From positions 1 through 47,851 of the forward strand of contig CAYSAM010000006.1 in the NCBI GenBank assembly GCA_964429015.1: a stretch of 47,851 bases of DNA, given 5' to 3'. A program made the position numbers and the translations under genes. The DNA is from MFAQ01 sp964429015 (GTDB lineage Bacteria; Patescibacteriota; Microgenomatia; UBA1400; MFAQ01). The notes under the pieces are model-generated. The model ran no database searches and was not told where the DNA came from. It worked only from the letters and a program-made list of their open reading frames with translations. Positions 1 to 8,143 of the stretch are shown here, one piece after another (the first letter of the stretch is position 1; the number at the start of each line of letters is the position of its first letter).

Positions 1-2
1 CT

Positions 3-1133
3 ACTGACGAAAAACATATTAGCGCAGCTCAAGAATTTTGGAAAAAATGTTTTGAGAACGGAGACATATACAAAAAGATTTATCATGTTAAATACTGTGT
101 AGGCTGTGAACTAGAAAAAACAGACTCGGACCTGATTGATGGAAAATGCCCAGATCACCCAAACAAGGAACTAGAGCTTAGAGATGAAGAGAATTATTTT
201 TTTCGCTTTTCTAAATATCAACAACCTCTACTAGATTTTTACAAAGCTAACCCTAATTTTGTAGAGCCAGACTTTAGAATGAACGAAATTACAAAGTTTG
301 TAGAAGGAGGGCTGACCGACTTTTCTATTTCTCGGCTTAAAGCAAAAATGCCATGGGGGGTAGAAGTTCCTGGTGACTCGGAACAGGTAATGTATGTATG
401 GTTTGATGCTCTTGTAAACTACATTTCAACTTTAGATTGGCCAAAAAATATGGATATGTTTAGCGAGTGGTGGCCAGGAGTTCAGGTATGTGGAAAAGAT
501 AACTTAAGACAACAATCAGCTATGTGGCAGGCAATGTTAATGTCGGCAGGAGTAAAGAACAGCAAAAGAATCTTTGTAAACGGCTTTATATTGAGTGGTG
601 GTCAAAAAATGAGTAAGTCTTTGGGAAATGTAATTGACCCACTTGTTTGGGTAGAAAAATATGGAACCGAAGCTGTGCGCTATTTTTTGATTTCGGCTTT
701 ATCTAGTTTTGAAGATAGTGATGTAACTGAGGAGAGGTTTAAAGAAGTTTATACGGCAGACTTAGTAAATGGAGTTGGAAACCTGACAGCTAGAATAGCG
801 GCGATGATCGAAAAATCTGGTTTTGAGTTTGTAGTAGAAAAAACAAATATAGACTCGGAGGTGATTGAGTTGGTAGAAAAATATCGCTTTTCTGACGCGA
901 TAGAGGTGATTTGGAAAAACATAAAAAAAGCTGACTTGCTAATTAACGAAAAACAAGTTTGGGCAATTGAAGGGGAAGAACAAAAAAAGATTCTTTCTGA
1001 ACTAGTAAAAACTATAAGGCAAATAGCAACCGATCTGGAACCATTTATGCCAGAAACGGCAAAGAAAATTTCTGACCAATACAATAATGAGAAAATAAAA
1101 AAGGCTGATCATCTTTTTGGAAGGATATTATGA
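3..1133 (+). CDS. metG: methionyl-tRNA synthetase, 5'-truncated by window edge
   Basis: Class I aminoacyl-tRNA synthetase that charges tRNA-Met; cytosolic. The reading frame is open from base 3, so the N-terminal HIGH motif lies outside the window. Visible are a zinc-knuckle half (YCVGCE followed by KCPDHP near 96-160), the catalytic core with WFDALVNY and the KMSKS loop (QKMSKSLGNVIDP at about 604-642), then the anticodon-binding helical domain. The C-terminus stops soon after that domain, with no tRNA-binding EMAP-like extension, so it is the short form. The TGA stop overlaps the tatD start as ATGA, indicating translational coupling. Identification is certain; only the N-terminus is missing. 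Confidence 0.97.
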   Translation, partial: TDEKHISAAQEFWKKCFENGDIYKKIYHVKYCVGCELEKTDSDLIDGKCPDHPNKELELRDEENYFFRFSKYQQPLLDFYKANPNFVEPDFRMNEITKFVEGGLTDFSISRLKAKMPWGVEVPGDSEQVMYVWFDALVNYISTLDWPKNMDMFSEWWPGVQVCGKDNLRQQSAMWQAMLMSAGVKNSKRIFVNGFILSGGQKMSKSLGNVIDPLVWVEKYGTEAVRYFLISALSSFEDSDVTEERFKEVYTADLVNGVGNLTARIAAMIEKSGFEFVVEKTNIDSEVIELVEKYRFSDAIEVIWKNIKKADLLINEKQVWAIEGEEQKKILSELVKTIRQIATDLEPFMPETAKKISDQYNNEKIKKADHLFGRIL

Positions 1134-1903
1134 GAATAATAGATAGCCACTGTCACCTTGTCGATGAAAAAATATTACCGAATGTTGATGAAATAATAGC
1201 CAGAGCAAAACAAGCGGGGGTAGAAAGATTCGTAACTATGGCGGGAGGACGATCTGAGTGGCCAAAACTTGTAAGTTTGTCAGAAAAATATCCTGAGGTT
1301 TACATAGCTTTTGGCTGGCACCCAGAAGATGTTGCAAAAGAAAAGGATCTGGCTGACCTGGAAGAGCTGCTACTTAAAACTCAAAAATGTGTGGCAATTG
1401 GTGAAGTAGGACTAGACTTTTTTTACGATAAAGAAAAACTAACCAAAGAGGTCCAAATGACGATGTTGTCCAAACAGATTGAACTGGCTATAAAACTTGA
1501 TAAAAGATTAATAATACACGTAAGGAGTGCTGAAGAAGAAATGAGTGAAATAATGGATAGATTTGGAACCAGTTTTAGGGCACAGTTTCACTGTTTTGGT
1601 GAGTCCTCAGCCTTTTTAGAAAGAGTCATTGGTGATGGTCACATGGTGAGCTTTGGAGGCAACATTACTTTTAAGTCTGCCCAAAATTTGCGAGAGATGA
1701 TTAAAAATGTTCCCCTTGAGAGGCTATTGTTGGAAACAGATTCACCCTACCTGTCCCCAGAACCAAAGAGAGGAACCTTAAACGAGCCGGCCAATATTGT
1801 TTATACCGCGCAATTTATCGCCAAAGAGCTTAAAATAGAGGAGGACGAGTTAATGAATATAACTTATAACAATACAGTATGTTTTTTTGGATTAGAAAAC
1901 TAA
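1130..1903 (+). CDS. tatD: TatD family metal-dependent hydrolase (DNase)
   Basis: TIM-barrel metal-dependent hydrolase of the TatD/YcfH family, probably a 3'-5' exonuclease or other phosphoesterase. The metal ligands are in place: HCH in DSHCHL (residues 5-10), GEVGLDFFYD (about 92-101), IIHVRSA and HCFGES in the middle, and LLETDSPYLSP near the C-terminus. At 257 aa it has normal family length. It overlaps metG by 4 nt, the same metG-tatD pairing seen in many bacteria, and its last 25 nt overlap the following glycosyltransferase. Substrate in this organism is not predictable from sequence. Confidence 0.95.
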   Translation: MRIIDSHCHLVDEKILPNVDEIIARAKQAGVERFVTMAGGRSEWPKLVSLSEKYPEVYIAFGWHPEDVAKEKDLADLEELLLKTQKCVAIGEVGLDFFYDKEKLTKEVQMTMLSKQIELAIKLDKRLIIHVRSAEEEMSEIMDRFGTSFRAQFHCFGESSAFLERVIGDGHMVSFGGNITFKSAQNLREMIKNVPLERLLLETDSPYLSPEPKRGTLNEPANIVYTAQFIAKELKIEEDELMNITYNNTVCFFGLEN

Positions 1904-3381
1904 TAATTAAATATCCCCAGAAAACTCAGAGGATTCTGGAGATTTTGCCAGGCTTTACCAGCTGGGCTTTTATTTTGTTTCCTGTTTGGGGATCTATTTT
2001 TTGGCCAGTGGGAGTTGCGTATTTTATTATTGCCTTTAATGTCTACTGGTTATATAAGTCAACGACTTTAGCCTGGGCAGGAATTAGTTCCTATTATCGA
2101 ATTCAGGCCTGGGAAAAATATGATTGGATGGGAGATGTGGCTGGCTTTGCTGATTGGAAGGAGGTAAAACACGTGATCGTTTTACCAACTTACAAAGAAC
2201 CTGGAGATATTTTGGTAAGAACGCTTGAGGCTCTGGAAAACCAAACCGTTGGATCTAAACAAGTCATTCCAGTAATCGCCATGGAAAGTAGAGCTGGAGA
2301 TGAGATAAATAGCAGCAGAGAAAAACAACTAAGAGAAAAATTCAAAGATAGTTTTGCAGGGCTTTATTTTTATTACCATCCAACAAACCTAACAGGGGAA
2401 GTAGTGGGAAAGTCTAGCAATGCTGCTTGGGCTGGCAAAGAGTTTAAGAAAGAGCTGGATAAACACAAGGATTGGAAGATTGACTCTATGACTATCTCCT
2501 CTGTGGACTGCGACGTGGCCTTGCACCCCAATCATTTAGCCGCGCTAACCTACATGTTTTTAGATGACCCACACAGGTATCGCAAAATATGGCAAGGAGC
2601 CATTGTTTTTTATAACAATATTGAGAGAATTCCCTGGCCGATGAGAGTGTTTAACAGAATGAGCAGCGTAATTAATATGGCTCAGCTTTCTCGACCAGAT
2701 AGACTAATAAATTTTTCAACTTATACATTAAGTTTAAAGTTGATGGACGAAATAAACTACTGGGATACCGACGTAATACCTGAAGATTATAGAATTTTCT
2801 TTAAAACATACTTTGCAACGGCTGGTGAAGTAGAGGTGGAGCCATTGTTTATTTCGGTTTCTGCTGACGCAGCTGAAGCTGACGGTTTTTGGAGTACTTA
2901 CACTAATACTTATGAGCAGGTAAAGCGATGGGCATGGGGAGCGAGTGACGACGCATATATTTTGAAGCACTATTTTTTAGACACCAAAGCACCCTTTTGG
3001 GACAAAACAATTAGAGTTTTTAAAGTTATAGAGGACCATTTTATGTGGCCGGTAAACTGGTTTATTATTACCATTGGGGCAAACATGCCACCACTCTTAA
3101 ACGAAAACTATTCGAGAACTGTAATTGGTAAAACTTTACCCCAAGTGTCTTCTACTATACTGACTTTATCCCTAGTAAGCTTGATGGCAATGATTTTTAT
3201 AGACTTAAAAGCTAGACCAAAAAGAGATCTGCCTTGGTGGCGAAAAATACTTTCACCTTTTGAATTTATACTTTTACCTGTAGTTGGTTTTTTCTTTTCA
3301 GCCTTACCTGGGTTGGATGCTCACACAAGACTAATGATGGGAAAATATATGGAGTATCGTGTAACTGAGAAAAAAGCATGA
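1879..3381 (+). CDS. membrane glycosyltransferase, GT2 family with QxxRW motif
   Basis: Processive-type family 2 glycosyltransferase, 500 aa. Two N-terminal membrane segments (about residues 20-60) precede a GT-A catalytic domain beginning VIVLPTYKEP; a DxD-type motif VDCDV lies near residue 208, the catalytic-base region IPEDYRI near 300, and the acceptor motif QVKRW near 346. About three membrane segments follow. This is the layout of cellulose/hyaluronan-synthase-like enzymes that polymerise or transfer sugars at the membrane, but its sugar cannot be deduced. The start overlaps tatD by 25 nt; the first membrane helix begins at once, so a later start is unlikely. It is part of an envelope-glycan operon. 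Confidence 0.88.
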   Translation: MFFWIRKLIIKYPQKTQRILEILPGFTSWAFILFPVWGSIFWPVGVAYFIIAFNVYWLYKSTTLAWAGISSYYRIQAWEKYDWMGDVAGFADWKEVKHVIVLPTYKEPGDILVRTLEALENQTVGSKQVIPVIAMESRAGDEINSSREKQLREKFKDSFAGLYFYYHPTNLTGEVVGKSSNAAWAGKEFKKELDKHKDWKIDSMTISSVDCDVALHPNHLAALTYMFLDDPHRYRKIWQGAIVFYNNIERIPWPMRVFNRMSSVINMAQLSRPDRLINFSTYTLSLKLMDEINYWDTDVIPEDYRIFFKTYFATAGEVEVEPLFISVSADAAEADGFWSTYTNTYEQVKRWAWGASDDAYILKHYFLDTKAPFWDKTIRVFKVIEDHFMWPVNWFIITIGANMPPLLNENYSRTVIGKTLPQVSSTILTLSLVSLMAMIFIDLKARPKRDLPWWRKILSPFEFILLPVVGFFFSALPGLDAHTRLMMGKYMEYRVTEKKA

Positions 3382-3722
3382 CAAACGAGATTAAAAAAAC
3401 AAGCAAGTCTTATCTGGCTATTTCTTTTCTAATCGTACTGGTGTGTTGGCTAGAAGTGTTGATTTTTTGGAAAAAAATACCACCAGAGATTCCTTGGTTT
3501 TATTCACTCCCTTGGGGTGAATCTCAACTAATGAAAAAATCGGGACTATTATTAATGCTTTCTGCCATTTCTTTGATAGCTTTTGTAACTAGCTATTTAC
3601 CAAACTGGACAAAGAAAAATGACTTAATTATTGAAAAGGCAATTTTTATAACCTCAACACTAGCATGTATTTTGTTTTTTTTGAGTTTGTCAAAAGTGAT
3701 TATTATTTTTGTCGGTAAATGA
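3378..3722 (+). CDS. small three-helix membrane protein of unknown function
   Basis: A 114-aa protein with three predicted membrane helices (about residues 13-30, 54-71 and 88-112) and a short loop containing PPEIPWFYSLPWG between helices 1 and 2. No family was recognised. It overlaps the upstream glycosyltransferase by 4 nt and the downstream sugar-phosphate transferase by 4 nt (ATGA), so it is almost surely co-translated with them and may be an accessory subunit of that envelope pathway. This role is inference from position only. Confidence 0.75.
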   Translation: MTNEIKKTSKSYLAISFLIVLVCWLEVLIFWKKIPPEIPWFYSLPWGESQLMKKSGLLLMLSAISLIAFVTSYLPNWTKKNDLIIEKAIFITSTLACILFFLSLSKVIIIFVGK

Positions 3723-4789
3723 ATAATGTGGTAAACATCACCTTGGTGCCATTTGTGGTAGCTTTTTTGGTAAGTCTTTTTTTTACACCTATTACAGTAA
3801 TTATTTTTAAAAAAATGGGTTGGGTAATAGATCCCAAAAAAACTCCTCACCCTGCTCATATTCACAAAGAACCAGTGCCAAAAGGAGGTGGACTACCAGT
3901 GTTTTTGGGAATATTTATCTGCTTTGTTTTACTGTTTAAAGGAGATAAGCATATAAATGCAATACTAATTGCGGCCTTTATAACCATGATAGTGGGAGTT
4001 GTTGATGACATAAAGAGTCTGAGTCCTTACTGGAGATTATTTTTTAATTTTTTGGCGGCACTGATTATCGTAGGGTCTGGAATTGGTATATCCTTTGTTA
4101 CAAATCCAATAGGAGGAATAATTGATCTATCTTGGCCAAGAATAAGTTTTGAATTGTTTGGGAAAAGAGAAATTTGGATATTAGCAGATCTCTTTGCGCT
4201 TGTTTGGATACCCTCCTTAATGAATGCCATAAATTGGTCTTCTGGAGTTGATGGGCAGATTAGTGGAGTAGTAACAATAGCAGCTTTTTTCTTAGGTCTT
4301 GTATCTTTAACTTATAGTGCGGATATTACTCAGTGGCCAGTAGCAATATTAGCTTTTTCACTAGCAGGAGCGTTTGCGGGGTTAACAATTTTCCATTATT
4401 ATCCGCAAAAAATAATGCCTGGTTATTCTGCCACCTCTCTGGCGGGATTAATGCTGGGTGTAATTTCGATTTTGGCGACTGGAAAAGTGGGCACCGCCTT
4501 AATGCTGCTTGCAATACCTCTAATTGACTTTGGATATATTATTTTACGAAGAATATGGACAGGAAAGTCACCAGTTTGGGGAGATAAGGATCACCTGCAC
4601 CACAAACTAATGCAAATTGGTTGGGGGAAGAGAAGAGTGGCAATCTTTTACTGGGGAATTACTTTTTTACTTGGGGTGGTGGCCTTGAACTTTGAAGCTA
4701 GAATTAAGGTGTTAATCATGCTAGTATTGGTATTATTAATGGCATTTTTTTGGATATGGCAATATTATGGTCGCTTCTCAAAACACTAA
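3719..4789 (+). CDS. polyprenyl-phosphate sugar-1-phosphate transferase (WecA/TagO/MraY superfamily)
   Basis: Integral membrane enzyme of glycosyltransferase family 4, moving a sugar-1-phosphate from a UDP-sugar onto polyprenyl phosphate to start glycan synthesis. 356 aa with about ten membrane helices. Family landmarks: PHPAHIHKEPVPKGGG (first cytoplasmic loop), VGVVDDIKSLSP (Mg-binding DD), NAINWSSGVDG (nearly the NxxNxxDGxDGL motif; here WSSGVDG), and the terminal GDKDHLHHKL histidine motif characteristic of the WecA/TagO branch rather than MraY. Starts by ATGA overlap. The WSSGVDG variant of the usual DGxDGL is a small oddity. Likely primes a surface polysaccharide or teichoic-acid-like polymer. 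Confidence 0.9.
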   Translation: MNNVVNITLVPFVVAFLVSLFFTPITVIIFKKMGWVIDPKKTPHPAHIHKEPVPKGGGLPVFLGIFICFVLLFKGDKHINAILIAAFITMIVGVVDDIKSLSPYWRLFFNFLAALIIVGSGIGISFVTNPIGGIIDLSWPRISFELFGKREIWILADLFALVWIPSLMNAINWSSGVDGQISGVVTIAAFFLGLVSLTYSADITQWPVAILAFSLAGAFAGLTIFHYYPQKIMPGYSATSLAGLMLGVISILATGKVGTALMLLAIPLIDFGYIILRRIWTGKSPVWGDKDHLHHKLMQIGWGKRRVAIFYWGITFLLGVVALNFEARIKVLIMLVLVLLMAFFWIWQYYGRFSKH

Positions 4790-5688
4790 GGCCAAGACAA
4801 TGGATTAAGAACTTTGCGGTATTTGCTGCATTGGTTTTTTCTGGATTGCTTTTTCACGAAGGATCTTTACAGAAAGCGGCTTGGACTTTTGTTGTCTTTG
4901 CTTTACTTAGTGGATCTACATATATTTTTAACGATTTACTAGATGTAGAAGCTGACAGAAACCACCCATATAAAAAAATGAGGCCAATTGCCTCTGGAAA
5001 ATTACCATTGCCAGTAGCAATTTTTAGTTTGATATTGGGAGTTTTTTGCGGACTAACATTAGCTTATACGCTTAACTACTATGTTTTTTTGTTGGGATTT
5101 ATTTATTTAGTCATTCAAGTTTTCTACACTACTTACTTTAAAAAAATCCCCATTATTGACTTAATTGTAATTGCCACCGGATATTTAATAAGAGTATACG
5201 CAGGAGCTTTGGTGGTAGGGGCACACATGAGTGTTTGGTTTTTGATGACAGTGATAGCAGCTTCTCTGTTTTTAGCTGTAGGAAAAAGAAGAGGAGAGAT
5301 GACATTGTTACTCGGAAGATATAAAACAGCAAATACAAGAGTGACGCTTAAGAGGTATACAGAGCAACTGCTAGATATTTATACCGCCATGTTTGCCACA
5401 GGAACTTGGATAACATATGCATTGTTTACTTTTAACCACCCCGTTGTTGTGCCAGATGGAAGAGCGTTGCAAATAATTTCGATATTGCCGAGAACTTTTG
5501 TTTCGGAAAAGTGGCTGATGGCAACTATACCTTTGGTGGTTTACGGAGTAATGAGGTACTTGCAGGTTATTTACGAAAAGAACGAAGGTGAAAGTCCAGA
5601 AAGAGTTATATTGTCAGATAAACCATTACTAGTTACAGGTATAGCTTGGGTGGTGATGGTAATTGGAGTGCTTTATTATGTAGGCTAA
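4756..5688 (+). CDS. UbiA-family prenyltransferase, decaprenyl-phosphate phosphoribosyltransferase-like
   Basis: Membrane prenyltransferase of the UbiA superfamily, 310 aa, about eight to nine helices. The N-terminus LRPRQWIKNFAVFAALVFSG and the first Asp-rich motif NDLLDVEADRNHPYKKMRP are typical of the branch containing decaprenyl-phosphate phosphoribosyltransferase (Rv3806c-like), which makes prenyl-phosphate ribose, precursor of arabinose donors; a second motif region IPIIDLIVIATGYLIRVYAGA is present. I chose the ATG at 4756, two codons after an in-frame TTG. It overlaps the WecA-like gene by 34 nt. Downstream is a shared terminator. Substrate assignment is by family resemblance, not proven. 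Confidence 0.85.
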   Translation: MAILWSLLKTLRPRQWIKNFAVFAALVFSGLLFHEGSLQKAAWTFVVFALLSGSTYIFNDLLDVEADRNHPYKKMRPIASGKLPLPVAIFSLILGVFCGLTLAYTLNYYVFLLGFIYLVIQVFYTTYFKKIPIIDLIVIATGYLIRVYAGALVVGAHMSVWFLMTVIAASLFLAVGKRRGEMTLLLGRYKTANTRVTLKRYTEQLLDIYTAMFATGTWITYALFTFNHPVVVPDGRALQIISILPRTFVSEKWLMATIPLVVYGVMRYLQVIYEKNEGESPERVILSDKPLLVTGIAWVVMVIGVLYYVG

Positions 5689-5693
5689 AAAAA

Positions 5694-5718
5694 GGAGAGC
5701 TTAGCTCTCCGGTTTTTT
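5694..5718. terminator. bidirectional intrinsic terminator
   Basis: Perfect 7-bp stem GGAGAGC/GCTCTCC (5694-5700 and 5704-5710) with loop TTA, followed by GG and six T on the + strand and preceded by seven A (a T run on the - strand). It ends the envelope operon from the left and the small gene from the right. The TAA stop of the minus-strand gene is the loop itself. Confidence 0.85.
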
Positions 5719-5970
5719 GATTTTTGGACTCCTTACATAAACAATGCTTCCACCAAGATCAACAGTTTCTACTGGAATGTTAACTTGAGTAACGAAACAT
5801 CCTGATTTAATTTTTCGCAGACGAGTAAAGAAACTATTTTTGTTACGGCCCGAAAGGACAAACTCTCCGTCTTTGTACGCAACCCATGTACCTGGGGCGA
5901 AGTCTGTAAATTTTCCATTTTTAACATCTAGCAAGTAGGCTTGAATATTTGGATCAGTTTGTTTTTTCAC
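5701..5970 (-). CDS. small protein, DUF5678-like
   Basis: An 89-aa soluble protein. The stretch APGTWVAYKDGEFVLSGRN resembles the W-V-A-x-x-x-G-x-x-x-x-x-G pattern of DUF5678-type small proteins; function unknown. I chose the GTG at 5970 because AAAGGAG stands 6 nt before it; an upstream in-frame TTG at 5997 has no such site. A -10 like box (TACAAT on the minus strand, about 6000-6005) gives a short leader that begins with a 7-bp hairpin (5980-5986/5993-5999) touching the ribosome binding site. The last codons lie in the shared terminator. One of only two genes here with a clear Shine-Dalgarno sequence. Confidence 0.7.
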   Translation of the reverse strand: MKKQTDPNIQAYLLDVKNGKFTDFAPGTWVAYKDGEFVLSGRNKNSFFTRLRKIKSGCFVTQVNIPVETVDLGGSIVYVRSPKIKKPES

Positions 5971-6016
5971 CACTAACTCCTTTGTAAAAGAATACAAAGA
6001 ATTGTATCAGAAAATA

Positions 6017-6913
6017 TTACTTAACTAACTTTGCGTACTGAGATGAAACGTAACCCCATTTACTAGTTGTGTACTGGATGTTGAACCAACCGCTTGTACT
6101 AGACTCCTTGTAGGGGAACATGTCGCCTGGATTAACCTTGGTAAGTTCGGCAGCGTTTACAGAAGCTTCTTCTCTTACTTTTAGCCAACCGGTAGGGGTG
6201 TCCAAAATTTCAACATAAGGCTTGGTGATTACAGCTGAAGAGGTTGATTGTTTGGGTAGAGGAGTAATACTGGTAGTTGTTTTGGTGGTGGCTTTTGTAG
6301 GTGTTAGAGAAATAGTTGCTGAAGGAGATGCTGTCGGCGTGGGTGTGGGAACTATTTCCATAGTTGCCATAGTGAGATTTAAATTTAATCTGTAGCCATC
6401 TTGGGTAGCGGCATTGACTAGTTTGTCTTGAAATCCGGGAGCGGTAAAAGCAAAAACGTGAGGACCAGCTGGAACGTCGACATTTAGAGGAGTAAAACCT
6501 TGAGGTTTACCATCAATTGATACTGTGGCGCTAGGTGGCATACTGATAACGTTTACAGAAGATTCTTTACTATTGCTGAGTTTTTCAAAATATAAAGTAT
6601 AACTATGTGATTTATCTGGGCTAGTACCAAACTCGCGATGAACAGTAGTAAGAGTTCCGGCTACTAAATTGACCTTACTTTCCCAGGTTTGGCCAGAGTC
6701 GATAGCGGTCATTTGGACCGTTGTCATACCTGGTTTAGAATTTTCGATATAGTAAGGAGTTTTGCCAACAGGTTTGCCGTTTACAACAACGTTGGCATCT
6801 GGGTGGGCTGTAACCTGAATACCCGCTTTTTTACTGAAGGGGTTTAGTTCACAACCTCCAAGAAGAAGAGAAAAAATAAAAATAGGGATTAGGCGTAAGA
6901 ATCTTGACCTCAT
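6017..6913 (-). CDS. lipoprotein with two PEGA domains and C-terminal SH3 domain
   Basis: Surface lipoprotein, 298 aa. A signal peptide MRSRFLRLIPIFIFSLLLGGC ends in a lipobox (LGG-C, Cys about residue 21). Two PEGA repeats follow (IQVTAHPDANVVVNGKPVGKTP and VNVISMPPSATVSIDGKPQGFTP), then a Ser/Thr/Pro-rich linker (about 205-250) and an SH3-like domain (LKVREEASVNAAELTKVNPGD ... WGYVSSQYAKLV), which in other proteins binds cell wall. An ATG at 6931 is the alternative start; longer readings would run through the tRNA gene and are not credible. Probably anchored outside the membrane and contacting peptidoglycan. Confidence 0.85.
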   Translation of the reverse strand: MRSRFLRLIPIFIFSLLLGGCELNPFSKKAGIQVTAHPDANVVVNGKPVGKTPYYIENSKPGMTTVQMTAIDSGQTWESKVNLVAGTLTTVHREFGTSPDKSHSYTLYFEKLSNSKESSVNVISMPPSATVSIDGKPQGFTPLNVDVPAGPHVFAFTAPGFQDKLVNAATQDGYRLNLNLTMATMEIVPTPTPTASPSATISLTPTKATTKTTTSITPLPKQSTSSAVITKPYVEILDTPTGWLKVREEASVNAAELTKVNPGDMFPYKESSTSGWFNIQYTTSKWGYVSSQYAKLVK

Positions 6914-6947
6914 AGTACTTAAGTTTAGCATGAATAATAACTTTGTG

Positions 6948-7019
6948 AGGCCGGAGCGGGAATCGAACCCGCGCATGGCGGTTTTGCAGACCGCAGCGTT
7001 ACCACTTCGCCATCCGGCC
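6948..7019 (-). tRNA. trnC: tRNA-Cys (anticodon GCA)
   Basis: Full cloverleaf on the minus strand: acceptor GGCCGGA/TCCGGCC with discriminator U (normal for Cys), anticodon arm GCGGT-CTGCAAA-ACCGC with GCA, and T arm GCGGG-TTCGATT-CCCGC. 72 nt; the 3' CCA is not encoded. It lies between gap and the lipoprotein gene, on the same strand. Confidence 0.97.
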
Positions 7020-7057
7020 AAAGGATCAGATTATTTTAACACTCAAGAGAAATTATT

Positions 7058-8143
7058 TTAGAGTATTTGACCAGCCTTAATAACTTCCTCCAATAATCTA
7101 TTGGCATAGCCCCATTCGTTATCGTACCAAGCCAGAACTTTGACCATATTACCATCAACAACTCTGGTCATATCCAGATCTACAATACTAGACTCTGGTC
7201 TGCCAATAATATCCGAGGAAACTATTTTTTCGTCAGTGTAAGAAAGAATACCTTTGTACTGGGGAGAGTTGGCTGCGTCTATAAAAATTTGATTTACTTC
7301 TTCTACTGAAGTTGATCTTTGAGTAATAAAAGTAAAGTCGGTAATTGATCCGGTGATAACAGGAACTCTAAGAGAAATACCATCAAACAAATTTTTTAAA
7401 GAGGGGACGGCCTGAGTAGCTGCAATTGCTGCCCCAGTGCTAGTTGGAACAATATTTTGAGAGGCTGCTCGGGAGCGACGAAGATCCCTGTGGGAGTTAT
7501 CTTGTAAGTTTTGATCGTCGGTAAAACCATGAACAGTAGTGAGCATGGCTTTAAGAATACCTATTTTGGACTGAATAATTTTGGCTACCGGGGCAACACT
7601 ATTTGTAGTACAAGAGGCGTTGGAAATAACAGAAATAGTGTTAACTCTTTCTTTGGAAAGAATTTCTGAGTCATTTACACCAAGAACTGTAGTAGGTATA
7701 CCTTCGCCTTTGGCTGGGCCAGAAAGTACAACCAGTTTTACACCACCACAAATATGCAATATGGCTTTATCTAGTGATGTAAAAGCACCGGTTGCCTCGA
7801 TGACAATATCTGTTTTATACTCATCCCAAGGAATTTTGGCTGGATCTTTTTGAGCCAAAACAGGAATGCGTAACTTTTTTTCAGGATGTTCAATTAACAA
7901 ATATCCTAGTAAAGGATTTTCGTTGGTTACAGTGGAGACTTTTTGAACTTCTTCGGTGGAAATTGGGAAAGGTAACACTCCATACGTAGTGTCGTATTTT
8001 AGTAAATATGCCCAACCAGCTAAATCTTGTGAACCAGAAGTATTAATGGCAACCAAGTTTGACTCTTTAAGGTGAGAATTTAGCCAAACTCGAGTAGCGC
8101 TGCGACCGATACGACCAAAGCCGTTGATGGAAAAATTTATCAT
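7058..8143 (-). CDS. gap: glyceraldehyde-3-phosphate dehydrogenase, type I
   Basis: Glycolytic enzyme oxidising glyceraldehyde-3-phosphate to 1,3-bisphosphoglycerate with NAD(P). N-terminal Rossmann motif INGFGRIGR, catalytic cysteine in SNASCTTN (about residue 178) and partner His in TVHGFTDDQ, and the C-terminal WYDNEWGYANRLL are all present. At 361 aa it is slightly longer than the usual 330-340. It overlaps the pgk stop by one base (TAATG), so the two consecutive glycolytic enzymes are co-translated. Confidence 0.96.
   Translation of the reverse strand: MINFSINGFGRIGRSATRVWLNSHLKESNLVAINTSGSQDLAGWAYLLKYDTTYGVLPFPISTEEVQKVSTVTNENPLLGYLLIEHPEKKLRIPVLAQKDPAKIPWDEYKTDIVIEATGAFTSLDKAILHICGGVKLVVLSGPAKGEGIPTTVLGVNDSEILSKERVNTISVISNASCTTNSVAPVAKIIQSKIGILKAMLTTVHGFTDDQNLQDNSHRDLRRSRAASQNIVPTSTGAAIAATQAVPSLKNLFDGISLRVPVITGSITDFTFITQRSTSVEEVNQIFIDAANSPQYKGILSYTDEKIVSSDIIGRPESSIVDLDMTRVVDGNMVKVLAWYDNEWGYANRLLEEVIKAGQIL

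Noticed and set aside
6914..7021. Longer reading of the lipoprotein gene starting upstream at 7021
   Set aside because: It runs through the tRNA-Cys gene on the same strand, and a clean signal peptide with lipobox begins at 6913.
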